A stretch of 64,000 nucleotides of DNA from NCBI RefSeq assembly GCF_003058265.1, contig NZ_QBUK01000002.1:392972-456971 (forward strand), given 5' to 3'. Shown here in pieces: positions 16,778 to 25,150 of the stretch (within the stretch, counting starts at the first letter, position 1; each line of letters opens with the position of its first letter). A program made the position numbers and the translations under genes. Under the pieces are notes generated by a model, which did no database searches, was not told where the DNA came from, and saw nothing but the letters and a program-made list of their open reading frames with translations. This DNA is from Flagellimonas amoyensis (lineage in GTDB: Bacteria > Bacteroidota > Bacteroidia > Flavobacteriales > Flavobacteriaceae).

Positions 16778-18016
16778 TCATCCTTCGGCTGATCGGCTAG
16801 TCTGCATATGATCTATTAGGTTCTGCATGTCCTCTCCTATCTTATGTTCCAGAACCCTTGCATAGATTTGAGTAGTGGACAATTTGGTATGTCCCAACAT
16901 CTTTGACACTGTTTCAATTGGAACACCGTTGGAGAGAGTTACGGTGGTTGCAAAAGTGTGTCTGGCAGTGTGGAATGTAACCTTCTTGTGAATTTTACAA
17001 ACCTTGCAGATTTCCTTTAGATAATAATTGACCTTTTGATTACTGTAAACAGGTAAAAGGACATTCATCACATTTCTTTCAGCGGAATCATCATATTTCT
17101 TGATAATTTCCATTGCCTGTGGAAGTAATGGGATTTTAAGTTTTTCGTCCGTCTTTATTCTTTTGGTAAACAACCAATCATTTCCGTCTATTCCCTTAAG
17201 AACATGGACAGGTGTCAATGCTTTGAGATCAATATATGATAGGCCTGTATAACAAGAGAAAAGAAAGACATCCTTACATTTTTCAACCCCCTCCTTTTTA
17301 AAAGTGGTTTCCTCAATCAACCTCAATTCCCGTTTTGTCAAATATTCCCGTTCGGTTTTCTCAAAACGTAGTTTATAGTTTTCAAAAGGGTCTTTTGTTA
17401 TCCAATCCAACCTCACTGCCAACCTTGACATTTTCTTTAACCGTTCCATATGTTTCATAGCCCCGTTATTGGTGCATTTGGTTCGTGTAGATGGTCTGTA
17501 TTTTCTCAGATATTGCTCAAAGTCCGATATAAAACGATAGTTTAACTTTTTGAGTTTTATATCCTCCATCCCATATTCTTCTTTTAAAAATAAGCCCACA
17601 CATCGTTCGGTGATGTGGTAATTCTTTCTGGTTCCCGGACGTAAAGAGGTGTGCATGGTTCCATTATGATAGGCAATCAATTGTTTCAATGTTTTTCCGC
17701 CCTCATCTTCCCCAAAAAATCTTGCTTTGATAGATAGTGGAGTGATTGCTTTCTCCTCTGCCATCATCAATCTATGGGCTTCATATAATCCCGTATAAAT
17801 TTGGTCAAGGTACTTGTTCAGGGAAATCACATAACTGGAAAAACCCTTGCCCCTTTTACGGTTATTGTCCCATAAATTGGCCTTTATTTCCCGATTTATG
17901 CTAAAATCGGTGCGTTCACCATCGATGGTAATCCTACAGTAAACTATAAGATTCTCAGAATGAATCCTGTGTTTCCTAGTAAAGAAATTAATTGTTAAAC
18001 GATTGTTTTTCTGCAT
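16778..18016 (-). CDS. Tyrosine recombinase (Bacteroidetes integrase, IntDOT-like)
   Basis: Site-specific integrase of 412 residues from the ATG at 18016 (MQKNNRLTINFF). Arm-binding domain about 1-100, SAM-like core-binding domain about 105-210, catalytic domain from about 225. Catalytic residues: H349 and R352 (FHTARHTFA), H376 (LGHTKLS), Tyr385 (TQIYARV). The first catalytic Arg is absent: CYTGLSYID has Ser260 at that place, the same substitution known for IntDOT of CTnDOT. Upstream are three copies of a 10-bp repeat that look like arm-type sites. The only neighbour from the element is the BfmA-like gene, so the element looks decayed. Confidence 0.9.
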   Translation of the reverse strand: MQKNNRLTINFFTRKHRIHSENLIVYCRITIDGERTDFSINREIKANLWDNNRKRGKGFSSYVISLNKYLDQIYTGLYEAHRLMMAEEKAITPLSIKARFFGEDEGGKTLKQLIAYHNGTMHTSLRPGTRKNYHITERCVGLFLKEEYGMEDIKLKKLNYRFISDFEQYLRKYRPSTRTKCTNNGAMKHMERLKKMSRLAVRLDWITKDPFENYKLRFEKTEREYLTKRELRLIEETTFKKEGVEKCKDVFLFSCYTGLSYIDLKALTPVHVLKGIDGNDWLFTKRIKTDEKLKIPLLPQAMEIIKKYDDSAERNVMNVLLPVYSNQKVNYYLKEICKVCKIHKKVTFHTARHTFATTVTLSNGVPIETVSKMLGHTKLSTTQIYARVLEHKIGEDMQNLIDHMQTSRSAEG

Positions 18017-18080
18017 GTTGCAACGTTTTAAACTGTTAATACTGCGAAAGTCAAAACACAAGCAAAATGCTTTAAGAAGT

Positions 18081-18170
18081 CATCTAAAATTACAACATAA
18101 AGTGTAATATTCTGCTCCCGATAAGAACACCCTTTATATGATTTTAGATGGTTTTAATTGATTTTAGATG
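18081..18170. repeat. Putative integrase arm-type sites
   Basis: CATCTAAAAT at 18081-18090 is the reverse complement of ATTTTAGATG at 18141-18150 and 18161-18170. The two direct copies, each preceded by TG, are 20 bp apart (two helical turns). They sit 65-155 bp upstream of the integrase start, where arm sites of CTnDOT-like elements lie. Confidence 0.55.
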
Positions 18171-18186
18171 ATATGCCTAAAAACAC

Positions 18187-18220
18187 AAAACACTGAAAAT
18201 CATAAGATTAACAGTGTTTT
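18187..18220. repeat. 9-bp inverted repeat near the presumed element end
   Basis: AAAACACTG, 16 bases, CAGTGTTTT. A run of T follows on the plus strand (TTTTGATTTT), so it could be a weak terminator; it may also be part of the recombination core. Confidence 0.4.
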
Positions 18221-18579
18221 GATTTTACTTAAATAAGGTAAGTCGGGATGACTGACCTCATGAAGAGGACACAACCCATTAATTTCCAGAATATTATGTC
18301 AAATTTCCCAAAATAGGACATCCCATAGGACATCTTCGTGCGAAATAATGATTTTCACAGGGTAAATGTAGGGAATTCATGTCAATTTATATACAAAAAA
18401 TAATTGTTCAATACAATTGGATGTAAAGGTCAAACATAGATTTTCCTTCCATAAAGTAATTCACTAACCAATATTGTTTCCTTTCAACTTGGTAAGTTCT
18501 GAACTTCCTACGAAATAGTTGAATGTCCAAGAGAAAATAGTAGAATTGGAAGGATGGAAGCTTTCCAACCAAGGTTAAT

Positions 18580-19250
18580 TGATTTTGCGTTTCAAAAACC
18601 AAATATCACCAAAGCTAAGATTTATATTAAATGTATTGAAAGTCTCTTCAACCAAGATTCCTTGGGATGCCCCGTATTGATTTCTGATATAGGACAAATT
18701 AAGGGTTGATATTCGTGGTCTGGACAATGGTATCCTGATTCCCGCCATAATGGAACAACCATCAATCGTACAAAAAAAATGTTTTCCGGAATGCCCGCAA
18801 AGGTAGCTAGGCTCTGGGTATTGATCAAGTAATCGGATTGAAGGTCATACCCCCAACCCCCTAGGTCACTGTTTTTTCCAATGTTGGACCCTGTATTCAC
18901 TACGATTTCAAAAAGAGAGTAAGGTGATGCAGTAATTGTATTGGTTTGGCCCATCATCTTCATCACCATCGTCAAATTCTTCTGGAAGCGAATAATGAAA
19001 ACGCAACATGGTCCGTTCCGTATTTTTTGAAAACCCGATCACTGTTGAATAGCCATTGGCCAATGGACTTAAAACAATACCCTTGAACTGTTCGACAAAA
19101 TCCTCATCCCCGGAGATGGACTTTCATTTAGCAAAACAAAAATATCCGCACCGAATGATCTAGGAATGGATATATGACGGGAATGCTCACCCATAAGGTA
19201 GGGATAAAGGATTTGGTAATCATGGCGATGGTATCGTACCTCCTTGAACT
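18580..19250 (-). pseudogene. Decayed DUF4270-like lipoprotein gene
   Basis: On the minus strand, pieces in different frames read in order like one gene: HSRHISIPRSFGADIFVLL, then DEDFVEQFKGIVLSPLANG, GYSTVIGFSKNTERTMLRFH, YSLPEEFDDGDEDD, then after a shift SLFEIVVNTGSNIGKNSD and, after another shift, ISTLNLSYIRNQYGASQG and NLSFGDIWF. The segments FVEQFKGI and a following short strand pattern resemble the Bacteroidetes DUF4270 secreted-protein family. There is no start and there are several frame breaks. The family call is from memory of its core and is uncertain; that this is broken coding sequence is more secure. Confidence 0.4.
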
Positions 19251-19298
19251 TGTGTCGTAAAAGAAATCCTCCGTGGTTTCAAAATCCAACAATATTCA

Positions 19299-19602
19299 AT
19301 GAACACTGATGTGGGACAATCGAAGTGTATCATTAAAAAAATAATGGTCATAACCCATAATAAGCGCAATGCAATCCCATTCAGCATCATCCGGGACATG
19401 GTAGTCCTCCATGTGGCTTTCACTTTTTTCAGCAAAAAAAAATTTGATTGTCGATCAATTTCTCCGAGTGCACAGGTCCTTTGTCGTGAACGTCGCCTGC
19501 ATAACGGCCGTCCAGCGCAACAAGATTATCATCTGGGACATCCGAATTCCCATCAGGGAGAGCTTCAAGGAAACATGTCTTAAACGGCCAGGTATCGACT
19601 GA
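19299..19602 (+). pseudogene. LytTR-domain regulator remnant with frameshift
   Basis: The last 100 or so codons of a LytTR-type response regulator. In one frame THNKRNAIPFSII (from about 19350) matches the middle strands of a LytTR DNA-binding domain; in the next frame FLRVHRSFVVNVACITAV and IPIRESFKE (to 19602) match its C-terminal half. The frames meet at a run of nine A (19434-19442), so a one-base insertion there explains the break. The receiver domain and the start are missing. It lies in the scar between the integrase and the TetR operon. Confidence 0.7.
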
Positions 19603-19682
19603 ACGTAGATTCAATTCCCATATTAACCCAAAAGCTTCTTTTACAATAAATTGCAAAATTTATGTTAACAGTTTTATATTCA

Positions 19683-19698
19683 TTAACCATTTGGTTAA
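19683..19698. promoter_or_regulatory. Putative TetR operator
   Basis: Perfect inverted repeat TTAACCA-TT-TGGTTAA 24 bp before the TetR ATG, with a further half site TGGTTAA at 19705-19711. Self-regulation of the efflux operon is the simplest reading. Confidence 0.6.
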
Positions 19699-19722
19699 AT
19701 TTGATGGTTAATATATTTGTCC

Positions 19723-20328
19723 ATGATACACACAGCTACTGAAAAATCGATATTACAGGCCGCAAAGACGGTATTTTTCAAAAAGGGCCTCGCTGCGGCA
19801 CGGATGCAGGAAATAGCGGATGAGGCCAACATCAACAAGGCCATGCTCCACTATTACTTTCGGAGCAAGCAGAAATTGTTCGAAGCGGTTTTTCTGCAGG
19901 CGTTTAGGGAATTGGCTCCCCTTCTGAACACCATATTCAATTCAGATAAGCCCATTTTCGAAAAAATCAGGGAATTTGTGGATAGCTACATCGCCTTTGT
20001 GACCGACAATCCCTATCTACCCACCTTTATCATCCAAGAGGTGAACATTAACCCACAGTTCGGCAAGACATTCTTTGCAAATCAGGTAATGCCCGACCCA
20101 TCCACATTTCAAAAACAATTGGCCGAAGCTGTGGAACAAGGTGTCATCAAGCCGATTGACCCAAGGCAATTGTTATTGAACCTCATCTCCATGACCGCAT
20201 TTCCATTTGTAGGGAAAGGCCTGGTCACAGGTATTCTAGGTTTGGATGAAACCGCTTTTAAAGCCCTCATGGAGGAGCGAAAAAAATTGATTCCCGAAAT
20301 GATCATTAATACAATCAAAGTACAATGA
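19723..20328 (+). CDS. TetR/AcrR-family repressor (CecR-like)
   Basis: One-component repressor of 201 residues, starting at ATG 19723 (MIHTATEKS); a TTG two codons earlier is less likely. The helix-turn-helix is at about 22-60 (AARMQEIADEANINKAMLHYYFRSK). The C-terminal ligand domain has FIIQEVN near 105, as seen in regulators of drug exporters. A 7-2-7 palindrome lies directly upstream. Its TGA overlaps the ATG of the TolC gene (ATGA), so it leads a long operon for a YbhGFSR-like exporter and probably represses it until a ligand binds. Confidence 0.9.
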   Translation: MIHTATEKSILQAAKTVFFKKGLAAARMQEIADEANINKAMLHYYFRSKQKLFEAVFLQAFRELAPLLNTIFNSDKPIFEKIREFVDSYIAFVTDNPYLPTFIIQEVNINPQFGKTFFANQVMPDPSTFQKQLAEAVEQGVIKPIDPRQLLLNLISMTAFPFVGKGLVTGILGLDETAFKALMEERKKLIPEMIINTIKVQ

Positions 20329-21665
20329 AACATCTAAGTGACACCATACAACATGTATCATGGAAGCAAATATTCCCTTCCCTAAACAAGGGTTCGCTCT
20401 TGTTATTGATCCTCCTTTCCTTCCCATTTATGGTCCAGGCCCAAGAGACCATTTCCTTGGACGAATGCCTGAGACTGGTCCAGATCAATTATCCATTGGC
20501 CAAAAAGACCTCATTGTTGTCCGAACAGCTGGAACTTGACATTGATGCGATCAAGAAGGATCGCCTGCCCAAATTGGATCTCAATGGTCAAGCCACCTAC
20601 CAGTCCGAAGTAACAAGTCTTGGGGGGCAATTGATAAATGTTACCATTGACCCCCCAAATAAGGACCAATACCGTACGACATTGGATGCCAATCAACTGA
20701 TTTACCATGGAGGTTTGATCGATGCTTCAATCAAAGCCAAGGAGACCAAAGCTGCCATTGGGAAACAGGAAGTGGAAATTTCCTTATATGGACTAAAAAA
20801 CCGTGTAAACCAGTTGTATTTCTCCTTGCTGTTGTTACAGGAAAACCAGGATTTGTTGCAAGCAAAGGAATCCCAATTGACCGCAAGGCTAGAAGAGGTC
20901 CAGGCCGGGGTGAAATATGGCACCTTGCTTTCATCATCAGCGGATGCGTTGGAAGTAGCACTCATCAAGATCCATCAGCAAAACACAGAACTTGCGCTGT
21001 CAAAATTGGATTTGCTTCAGCAACTCTCACTGATAATCGGTACCGAACTGCAACCTCAAGTCTTGTTACAGCGGCCAGAGGTTTTTCCCGTGATTCCCGA
21101 TCAGACATCCAAAAGACCGGAACTGCTACTTTTTGAGCTTCAAAAATCCCAGGTCGATCTGTCATCCGAACTTTTGGAAAAGTCCAAACTTCCAAAGATC
21201 AGTGCTTTTGCACAGGGCGGATATGGGAATCCAGGGCTCAATATGCTGGACAATACCTTCAACTCCTTTTTCATGACCGGTGTAAAACTCAATTGGAATG
21301 TATTTGATTGGAACAAAAACCGAAAAGAGAGACAGTCTTCACAGATTGACCGGAGCATTGTCGATACCCAAAAGGAAACCTTTGAACTGAACAATGGCTT
21401 GGAACTGGTCAACCTACAATCCGAAATAGACAAAATGGAGGAGTTGATCCGATATGATGAACAGATCATTCCCCGCTTTGAAAAAATGGTCAAGACGGCA
21501 GAATCCCAACTAAAAAACGGTGTGATCACCTCCTCGGCCTATATCACCGAGTTCACAAATTTATATGAGGCCAAGAGCAACCTTGCCTTTCACAAAACAC
21601 AAAAACTACTGAACCAGATTCAATATCAAATTACACAAGGTACTTATGAAAAGAGCAGCAACTAA
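20325..21665 (+). CDS. TolC-family outer-membrane channel (ABC exporter)
   Basis: 446 residues with an N-terminal signal (about 24-40, ending FMVQAQ), then two OEP repeats rich in coiled-coil Leu/Gln/Lys. Expected to form the trimeric exit duct for the HlyD/ABC exporter encoded downstream. It is not a close paralogue of the TolC at 3833-5110 judging by the unlike signal regions and spacing. Overlaps the repressor gene by four bases. Confidence 0.87.
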   Translation: MKHLSDTIQHVSWKQIFPSLNKGSLLLLILLSFPFMVQAQETISLDECLRLVQINYPLAKKTSLLSEQLELDIDAIKKDRLPKLDLNGQATYQSEVTSLGGQLINVTIDPPNKDQYRTTLDANQLIYHGGLIDASIKAKETKAAIGKQEVEISLYGLKNRVNQLYFSLLLLQENQDLLQAKESQLTARLEEVQAGVKYGTLLSSSADALEVALIKIHQQNTELALSKLDLLQQLSLIIGTELQPQVLLQRPEVFPVIPDQTSKRPELLLFELQKSQVDLSSELLEKSKLPKISAFAQGGYGNPGLNMLDNTFNSFFMTGVKLNWNVFDWNKNRKERQSSQIDRSIVDTQKETFELNNGLELVNLQSEIDKMEELIRYDEQIIPRFEKMVKTAESQLKNGVITSSAYITEFTNLYEAKSNLAFHKTQKLLNQIQYQITQGTYEKSSN

Positions 21666-21672
21666 GGTCCCT

Positions 21673-22575
21673 ATGACCAAAAAAGACCTAACAATATTGT
21701 CCATTTTCGCCCTGGTCATTTCCCTTACATCCTGCAATGGTGGAGGGGATCTCGCTGATGGCTATGGAAACTTTGAGGCAACGGAGACCACCGTTTCCGC
21801 CGAAGCAAACGGTAAAATTCAATTTCTGGATGTGGCGGAAGGAAACCTCCTTGAAAAAAATGAAGTTGTCGGGGTCATCGACACCATCCAATTATCGTTG
21901 AAACGCGATCAATTGAAGGCCGCAAAACAAACCATTTACTCAAAATCAACAAACGTGCTCTCCCAGCGGGACGTGTTACAAGAGGAATTGCAGGTAGCGC
22001 AAAACGACAAGAAGCGCATTGAAAGCTTGATCAAGGAGAATGCGGCCACCCAAAAGCAATTGGACGACATCCAGGGCAAGGTACGCATCCTACAGCAACA
22101 GATCAAGAGTGTCGAAACCCAGAACGCCCCCATTATCAATGAAGTCAAGGGCATTGAGGTCCAGATCGAGCAGATTGAAGACCAAATTGAAAAAAGTATC
22201 GTGAAAAGTCCATTGGACGGTACGGTATTGGTCAAATATGCCGAACCTGGTGAAGTCGCAATCTTCGGTAAGCCCTTGTTCAAAATGGCCAACCTTGATG
22301 AAATGGAACTCCGTGTATATATCAGCGAAACACAACTGCCCAACATCAAGATCGGTCAATCGGTCACGGTCAAGATCGATGATGTGGATTCAATGAGATC
22401 TTATGATGGCACAGTATCCTGGATATCCGCATCTGCGGAGTTCACGCCCAAGATCATACAGACCAAGGAAGAGCGGGTGAACTTGGTGTACGCTGTAAAG
22501 GTAAAGGTCAAAAATGATGGAAGCCTCAAAATTGGCATGCCCGCCGAAATGTGGATTGCGAACCAATCTATTTAA
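21673..22575 (+). CDS. HlyD-family adaptor (YbhG/YhiI-like lipoprotein)
   Basis: Periplasmic adaptor of the ABC exporter, 300 residues from ATG 21673, 7 bp after the TolC stop; an earlier in-frame ATG at 21646 lies inside TolC. Lipobox LTSC gives Cys near 20. Lipoyl halves (VSAEANGKIQFLDVAEGNLL and IVKSPLDGTVLVKYAEPGEV) flank a long alpha-hairpin with strong coiled coil (about 75-165, QLKAAKQT ... EVQIEQIEDQIEK). Followed by a beta-barrel with VYISETQLPNIKIGQSV. Domain order matches E. coli YbhG. Confidence 0.88.
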   Translation: MTKKDLTILSIFALVISLTSCNGGGDLADGYGNFEATETTVSAEANGKIQFLDVAEGNLLEKNEVVGVIDTIQLSLKRDQLKAAKQTIYSKSTNVLSQRDVLQEELQVAQNDKKRIESLIKENAATQKQLDDIQGKVRILQQQIKSVETQNAPIINEVKGIEVQIEQIEDQIEKSIVKSPLDGTVLVKYAEPGEVAIFGKPLFKMANLDEMELRVYISETQLPNIKIGQSVTVKIDDVDSMRSYDGTVSWISASAEFTPKIIQTKEERVNLVYAVKVKVKNDGSLKIGMPAEMWIANQSI

Positions 22576-22592
22576 TCCAAAAAAGACATCCT

Positions 22593-23465
22593 ATGAAACT
22601 ACAACATTTTATTGCAATGATCCTAGTATTTCTGTTGGGCGCCGTTTCCTTGATAATGGGAACTTTGCTACTTCTCGGCATCCACGAAGCAGGCCATGTT
22701 GTCCTAAAGGGACTGTTGGTCTATAATATCGTGCTAGGTGCCCTGTCATTACTGGTAGCTTACCTTATTTGGAATCGATCTAGGTCGACCTCAAGTTCTG
22801 TACTCCTGCTATTGTTGTCCCATATCTCCGTCCTGATCTTCCTCGTATTGTTTACAAACCATGTGGCCAAAGAAAGCATTAGGGCCATGGAAATCCGGGC
22901 CATCATTTGGGCACTGGTATTCTTACTCATCCAATGGGGTTCGTTCAAAAAATCAAATCTACAGACCAGGGGTTGGAGAGGCATGGCAGTGCTGTTGGGT
23001 GCAACAACCATTATCCTCCATTCCTGCAAAAATAATCCGAACAGGCAAAGCTCAGATTCCCAAAGCAATCCAGATCAAATCCAGGTCGAGGAAGCCTCCC
23101 CAAATGTACCGATGATCGCCCATGATGCATGGATCAATGAAATCCAACTGGACCATGGATCCAAATGGCTGGCGAATGCGGAGACCACCCTGGGGGTATC
23201 CAAGATGCTCACTGCCCTGAACGGCTTCAACGGCGGTTCCGTATCAGCGTACCAAGCATTGGGGGATGACCTCAACGACCTTAAAAATACCATTGTAAAG
23301 GAATGTACCATGACCGGCCCTTCCCATGACAATTTGCATGTCTGGCTCCATCCATTGATCGAAAAAATCGAAGCCCTGCAAAATACCGACAGTGAGACAT
23401 CAGGGGTTCAAAGGGTACATGATATTGAACAGCATTTAAATGGCTACTATGAATTTTTTGAATAG
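22593..23465 (+). CDS. Four-helix membrane protein fused to a periplasmic lipoprotein-like domain
   Basis: 290 residues from ATG 22593. Residues about 5-110 form four membrane helices of unknown family. Then RGWRGMAVLLGATTIILHSC (about 125-145) looks like a complete lipoprotein signal with lipobox, followed by a hydrophilic domain with GSKWLANAETTLG and CTMTGPSHDNLHVWLHPL, seen in many small Bacteroidetes lipoproteins. An internal ATG at 22983 with GGAGAGGC just before it would start exactly that lipoprotein. So this is either one fused protein or two nested products. It sits inside the exporter operon, between adaptor and ATPase genes. Confidence 0.65.
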   Translation: MKLQHFIAMILVFLLGAVSLIMGTLLLLGIHEAGHVVLKGLLVYNIVLGALSLLVAYLIWNRSRSTSSSVLLLLLSHISVLIFLVLFTNHVAKESIRAMEIRAIIWALVFLLIQWGSFKKSNLQTRGWRGMAVLLGATTIILHSCKNNPNRQSSDSQSNPDQIQVEEASPNVPMIAHDAWINEIQLDHGSKWLANAETTLGVSKMLTALNGFNGGSVSAYQALGDDLNDLKNTIVKECTMTGPSHDNLHVWLHPLIEKIEALQNTDSETSGVQRVHDIEQHLNGYYEFFE

Positions 23466-23507
23466 CTGTCCAGATTTAGGAAACCAAAACAATAGCAACC
23501 CATACCC

Positions 23508-24413
23508 ATGTCCATTCGTATAGATCATATCAGCAAATCCTACGGAAAGGTCAATGCTTTGGATGACATTTCCATTCAGGTCGACCAAGGGGAACTGTTT
23601 GGGCTGATCGGACCTGACGGTGCTGGTAAGACCACCCTTTTTCGGATACTGACCACCTTGCTCCTGCCCGACCACGGGTCGGCATCCGTTGCAGGGTACG
23701 ATATCATTGCCGATTTTAAGGCCATTAGAAAACAGGTCGGATACATGCCCGGGAGATTTTCACTATACCAGGACCTCACGGTCGAGGAAAACCTTCGTTT
23801 TTTCGCCACGATTTTTGGGACGACCATCGCAGAGAATTACGATTTGATCCGGGACATCTATGTTCAGATAGAACCTTTCAAAAATCGAAGGGCGGGCAAA
23901 TTGTCCGGTGGCATGAAGCAAAAATTGGCACTTTCCTGTGCTTTGATCCATAAACCCAAGGTGCTGTTCCTGGACGAACCCACAACGGGTGTTGACCCGG
24001 TTTCAAGAAAAGAATTCTGGGAAATGCTCAAAAGATTACAGGACAAGGGAATTACCATTCTCGTGTCGACCCCCTATATGGACGAGGCCGCCCTATGTGA
24101 TCGGATCGCACTCATCCAAGATGGAAAGATCCTTGAAATCGACACCCCAAAAGCCATTGTGGAGCACTATCCCAAACCCATTTTCGACGTTGGGGCCCAC
24201 AACACGTACCTATTGATCGAAAAATTGAACGCCTATGCCCATAAACACAGTGTATTTCCCTTTGGGGAATACATCCACTATACGGATCAACGGGATGGGT
24301 TTGATCCTTTGGAGCTCATGGCATACTTAAAAAATGAAGGGCTGCAGAACATCCATATCGAAAGGACCAAGGCAACGATTGAGGACACATTTATGGAATT
24401 GGCAAAACAATGA
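23508..24413 (+). CDS. ABC transporter ATPase 1 (YbhF N-half-like)
   Basis: ATP-binding subunit of 301 residues. Walker A GPDGAGKTTL (about 37-46; Asp replaces the usual Asn), Q-loop YMPGRFSLYQ, signature LSGGMKQKL, Walker B VLFLDEPTTGVD. After residue 215 there is a C-terminal extension of about 85 residues typical for the first half of YbhF. Switch-loop His is replaced: the text reads ILVSTPYMDEA, where ATPase 2 has FVTTHYMDEA, so this site may be catalytically weak. Its stop overlaps the start of ATPase 2 (ATGA). Confidence 0.9.
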   Translation: MSIRIDHISKSYGKVNALDDISIQVDQGELFGLIGPDGAGKTTLFRILTTLLLPDHGSASVAGYDIIADFKAIRKQVGYMPGRFSLYQDLTVEENLRFFATIFGTTIAENYDLIRDIYVQIEPFKNRRAGKLSGGMKQKLALSCALIHKPKVLFLDEPTTGVDPVSRKEFWEMLKRLQDKGITILVSTPYMDEAALCDRIALIQDGKILEIDTPKAIVEHYPKPIFDVGAHNTYLLIEKLNAYAHKHSVFPFGEYIHYTDQRDGFDPLELMAYLKNEGLQNIHIERTKATIEDTFMELAKQ

Positions 24414-25138
24414 AGGAAGAAACAGTAATAAAAGTAGAGGGACTCACCAAGGTTTTTGGTGATTTCACCGCGGTGAACAAGATCAGTTTCCATGTCAGGA
24501 AAGGGGAAATCTTTGGTTTTTTGGGGGCCAATGGCGCCGGGAAGACCACTGCCATGAAAATGCTGATCGGCATTTCCGCTCCCAGTTCGGGTTCGGCCAA
24601 TGTGGCGGGATTCGATGTATATACCCAAACAGAGGACATCAAGAAAAGCATCGGGTATATGAGTCAAAAATTTGCGCTGTACGATGATCTGACCGTCAAG
24701 GAAAACATTCGTTTTTTTGGGGGTATCTATGGGTTGTCCAAGAATAGGATCTCCCAAAAATCGAACCTGCTCATTGAGGAGTTGGGCCTGGAGAAAGTCG
24801 CCCATAGTCTGGTGGGATCCTTACCGTTGGGATGGAAACAGAAAATCGCATTTTCGGTATCCCTATTGCACGACCCAAAAATTGTTTTCTTGGATGAACC
24901 CACAGGAGGGGTGGATCCCATTACCCGAAGGCAATTTTGGGAAATGATCTATAAGGCGGCCAACAATGGCACGACCATTTTTGTGACGACCCACTACATG
25001 GATGAGGCAGAATACTGCGATCGGGTATCCATCATGGTGGATGGCAATATCGAGGCCTTGGACACCCCAAAAAACCTAAAGACCCATTTTGGTTCGGATT
25101 CCATGAACGATGTGTTCTTAAAATTGGCAAGAAGTTAA
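24410..25138 (+). CDS. ABC transporter ATPase 2 (YbhF C-half-like)
   Basis: ATP-binding subunit of 242 residues. Walker A GANGAGKTTAM, Q-loop YMSQKFALYD, Walker B IVFLDEPTGGVD and switch His in TTHYMDEA are intact. The signature is degenerate (SLPLGWKQKIA instead of LSGGQ). Thus ATPase 1 has the good signature and the poor switch, while ATPase 2 has the reverse: a heterodimer would keep one full active site. In E. coli the two halves are one protein, YbhF; here they are separate genes. Confidence 0.9.
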   Translation: MKEETVIKVEGLTKVFGDFTAVNKISFHVRKGEIFGFLGANGAGKTTAMKMLIGISAPSSGSANVAGFDVYTQTEDIKKSIGYMSQKFALYDDLTVKENIRFFGGIYGLSKNRISQKSNLLIEELGLEKVAHSLVGSLPLGWKQKIAFSVSLLHDPKIVFLDEPTGGVDPITRRQFWEMIYKAANNGTTIFVTTHYMDEAEYCDRVSIMVDGNIEALDTPKNLKTHFGSDSMNDVFLKLARS

Positions 25139-25150
25139 ACAGGTTACCAT

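Larger units (their letters stand above)
18017..19722. other. 1.7-kb region without an intact gene
   Basis: Between the integrase and the TetR gene I find no intact frame. It holds integrase arm-type repeats (18081-18170), a 9-bp inverted repeat (18187-18220), a decayed DUF4270-like gene on the minus strand (about 18580-19250), a LytTR remnant on the plus strand (19299-19602), and the TetR operator (19683-19698). The stretch 18221-18580 shows nothing I can name; if the element's end survives, it should be here. Confidence 0.6.

Noticed and set aside
18408..18602. 64-codon minus-strand frame
   Set aside because: AT-rich, starts only with TTG, and overlaps the end of the decayed gene in another frame. 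No domain.
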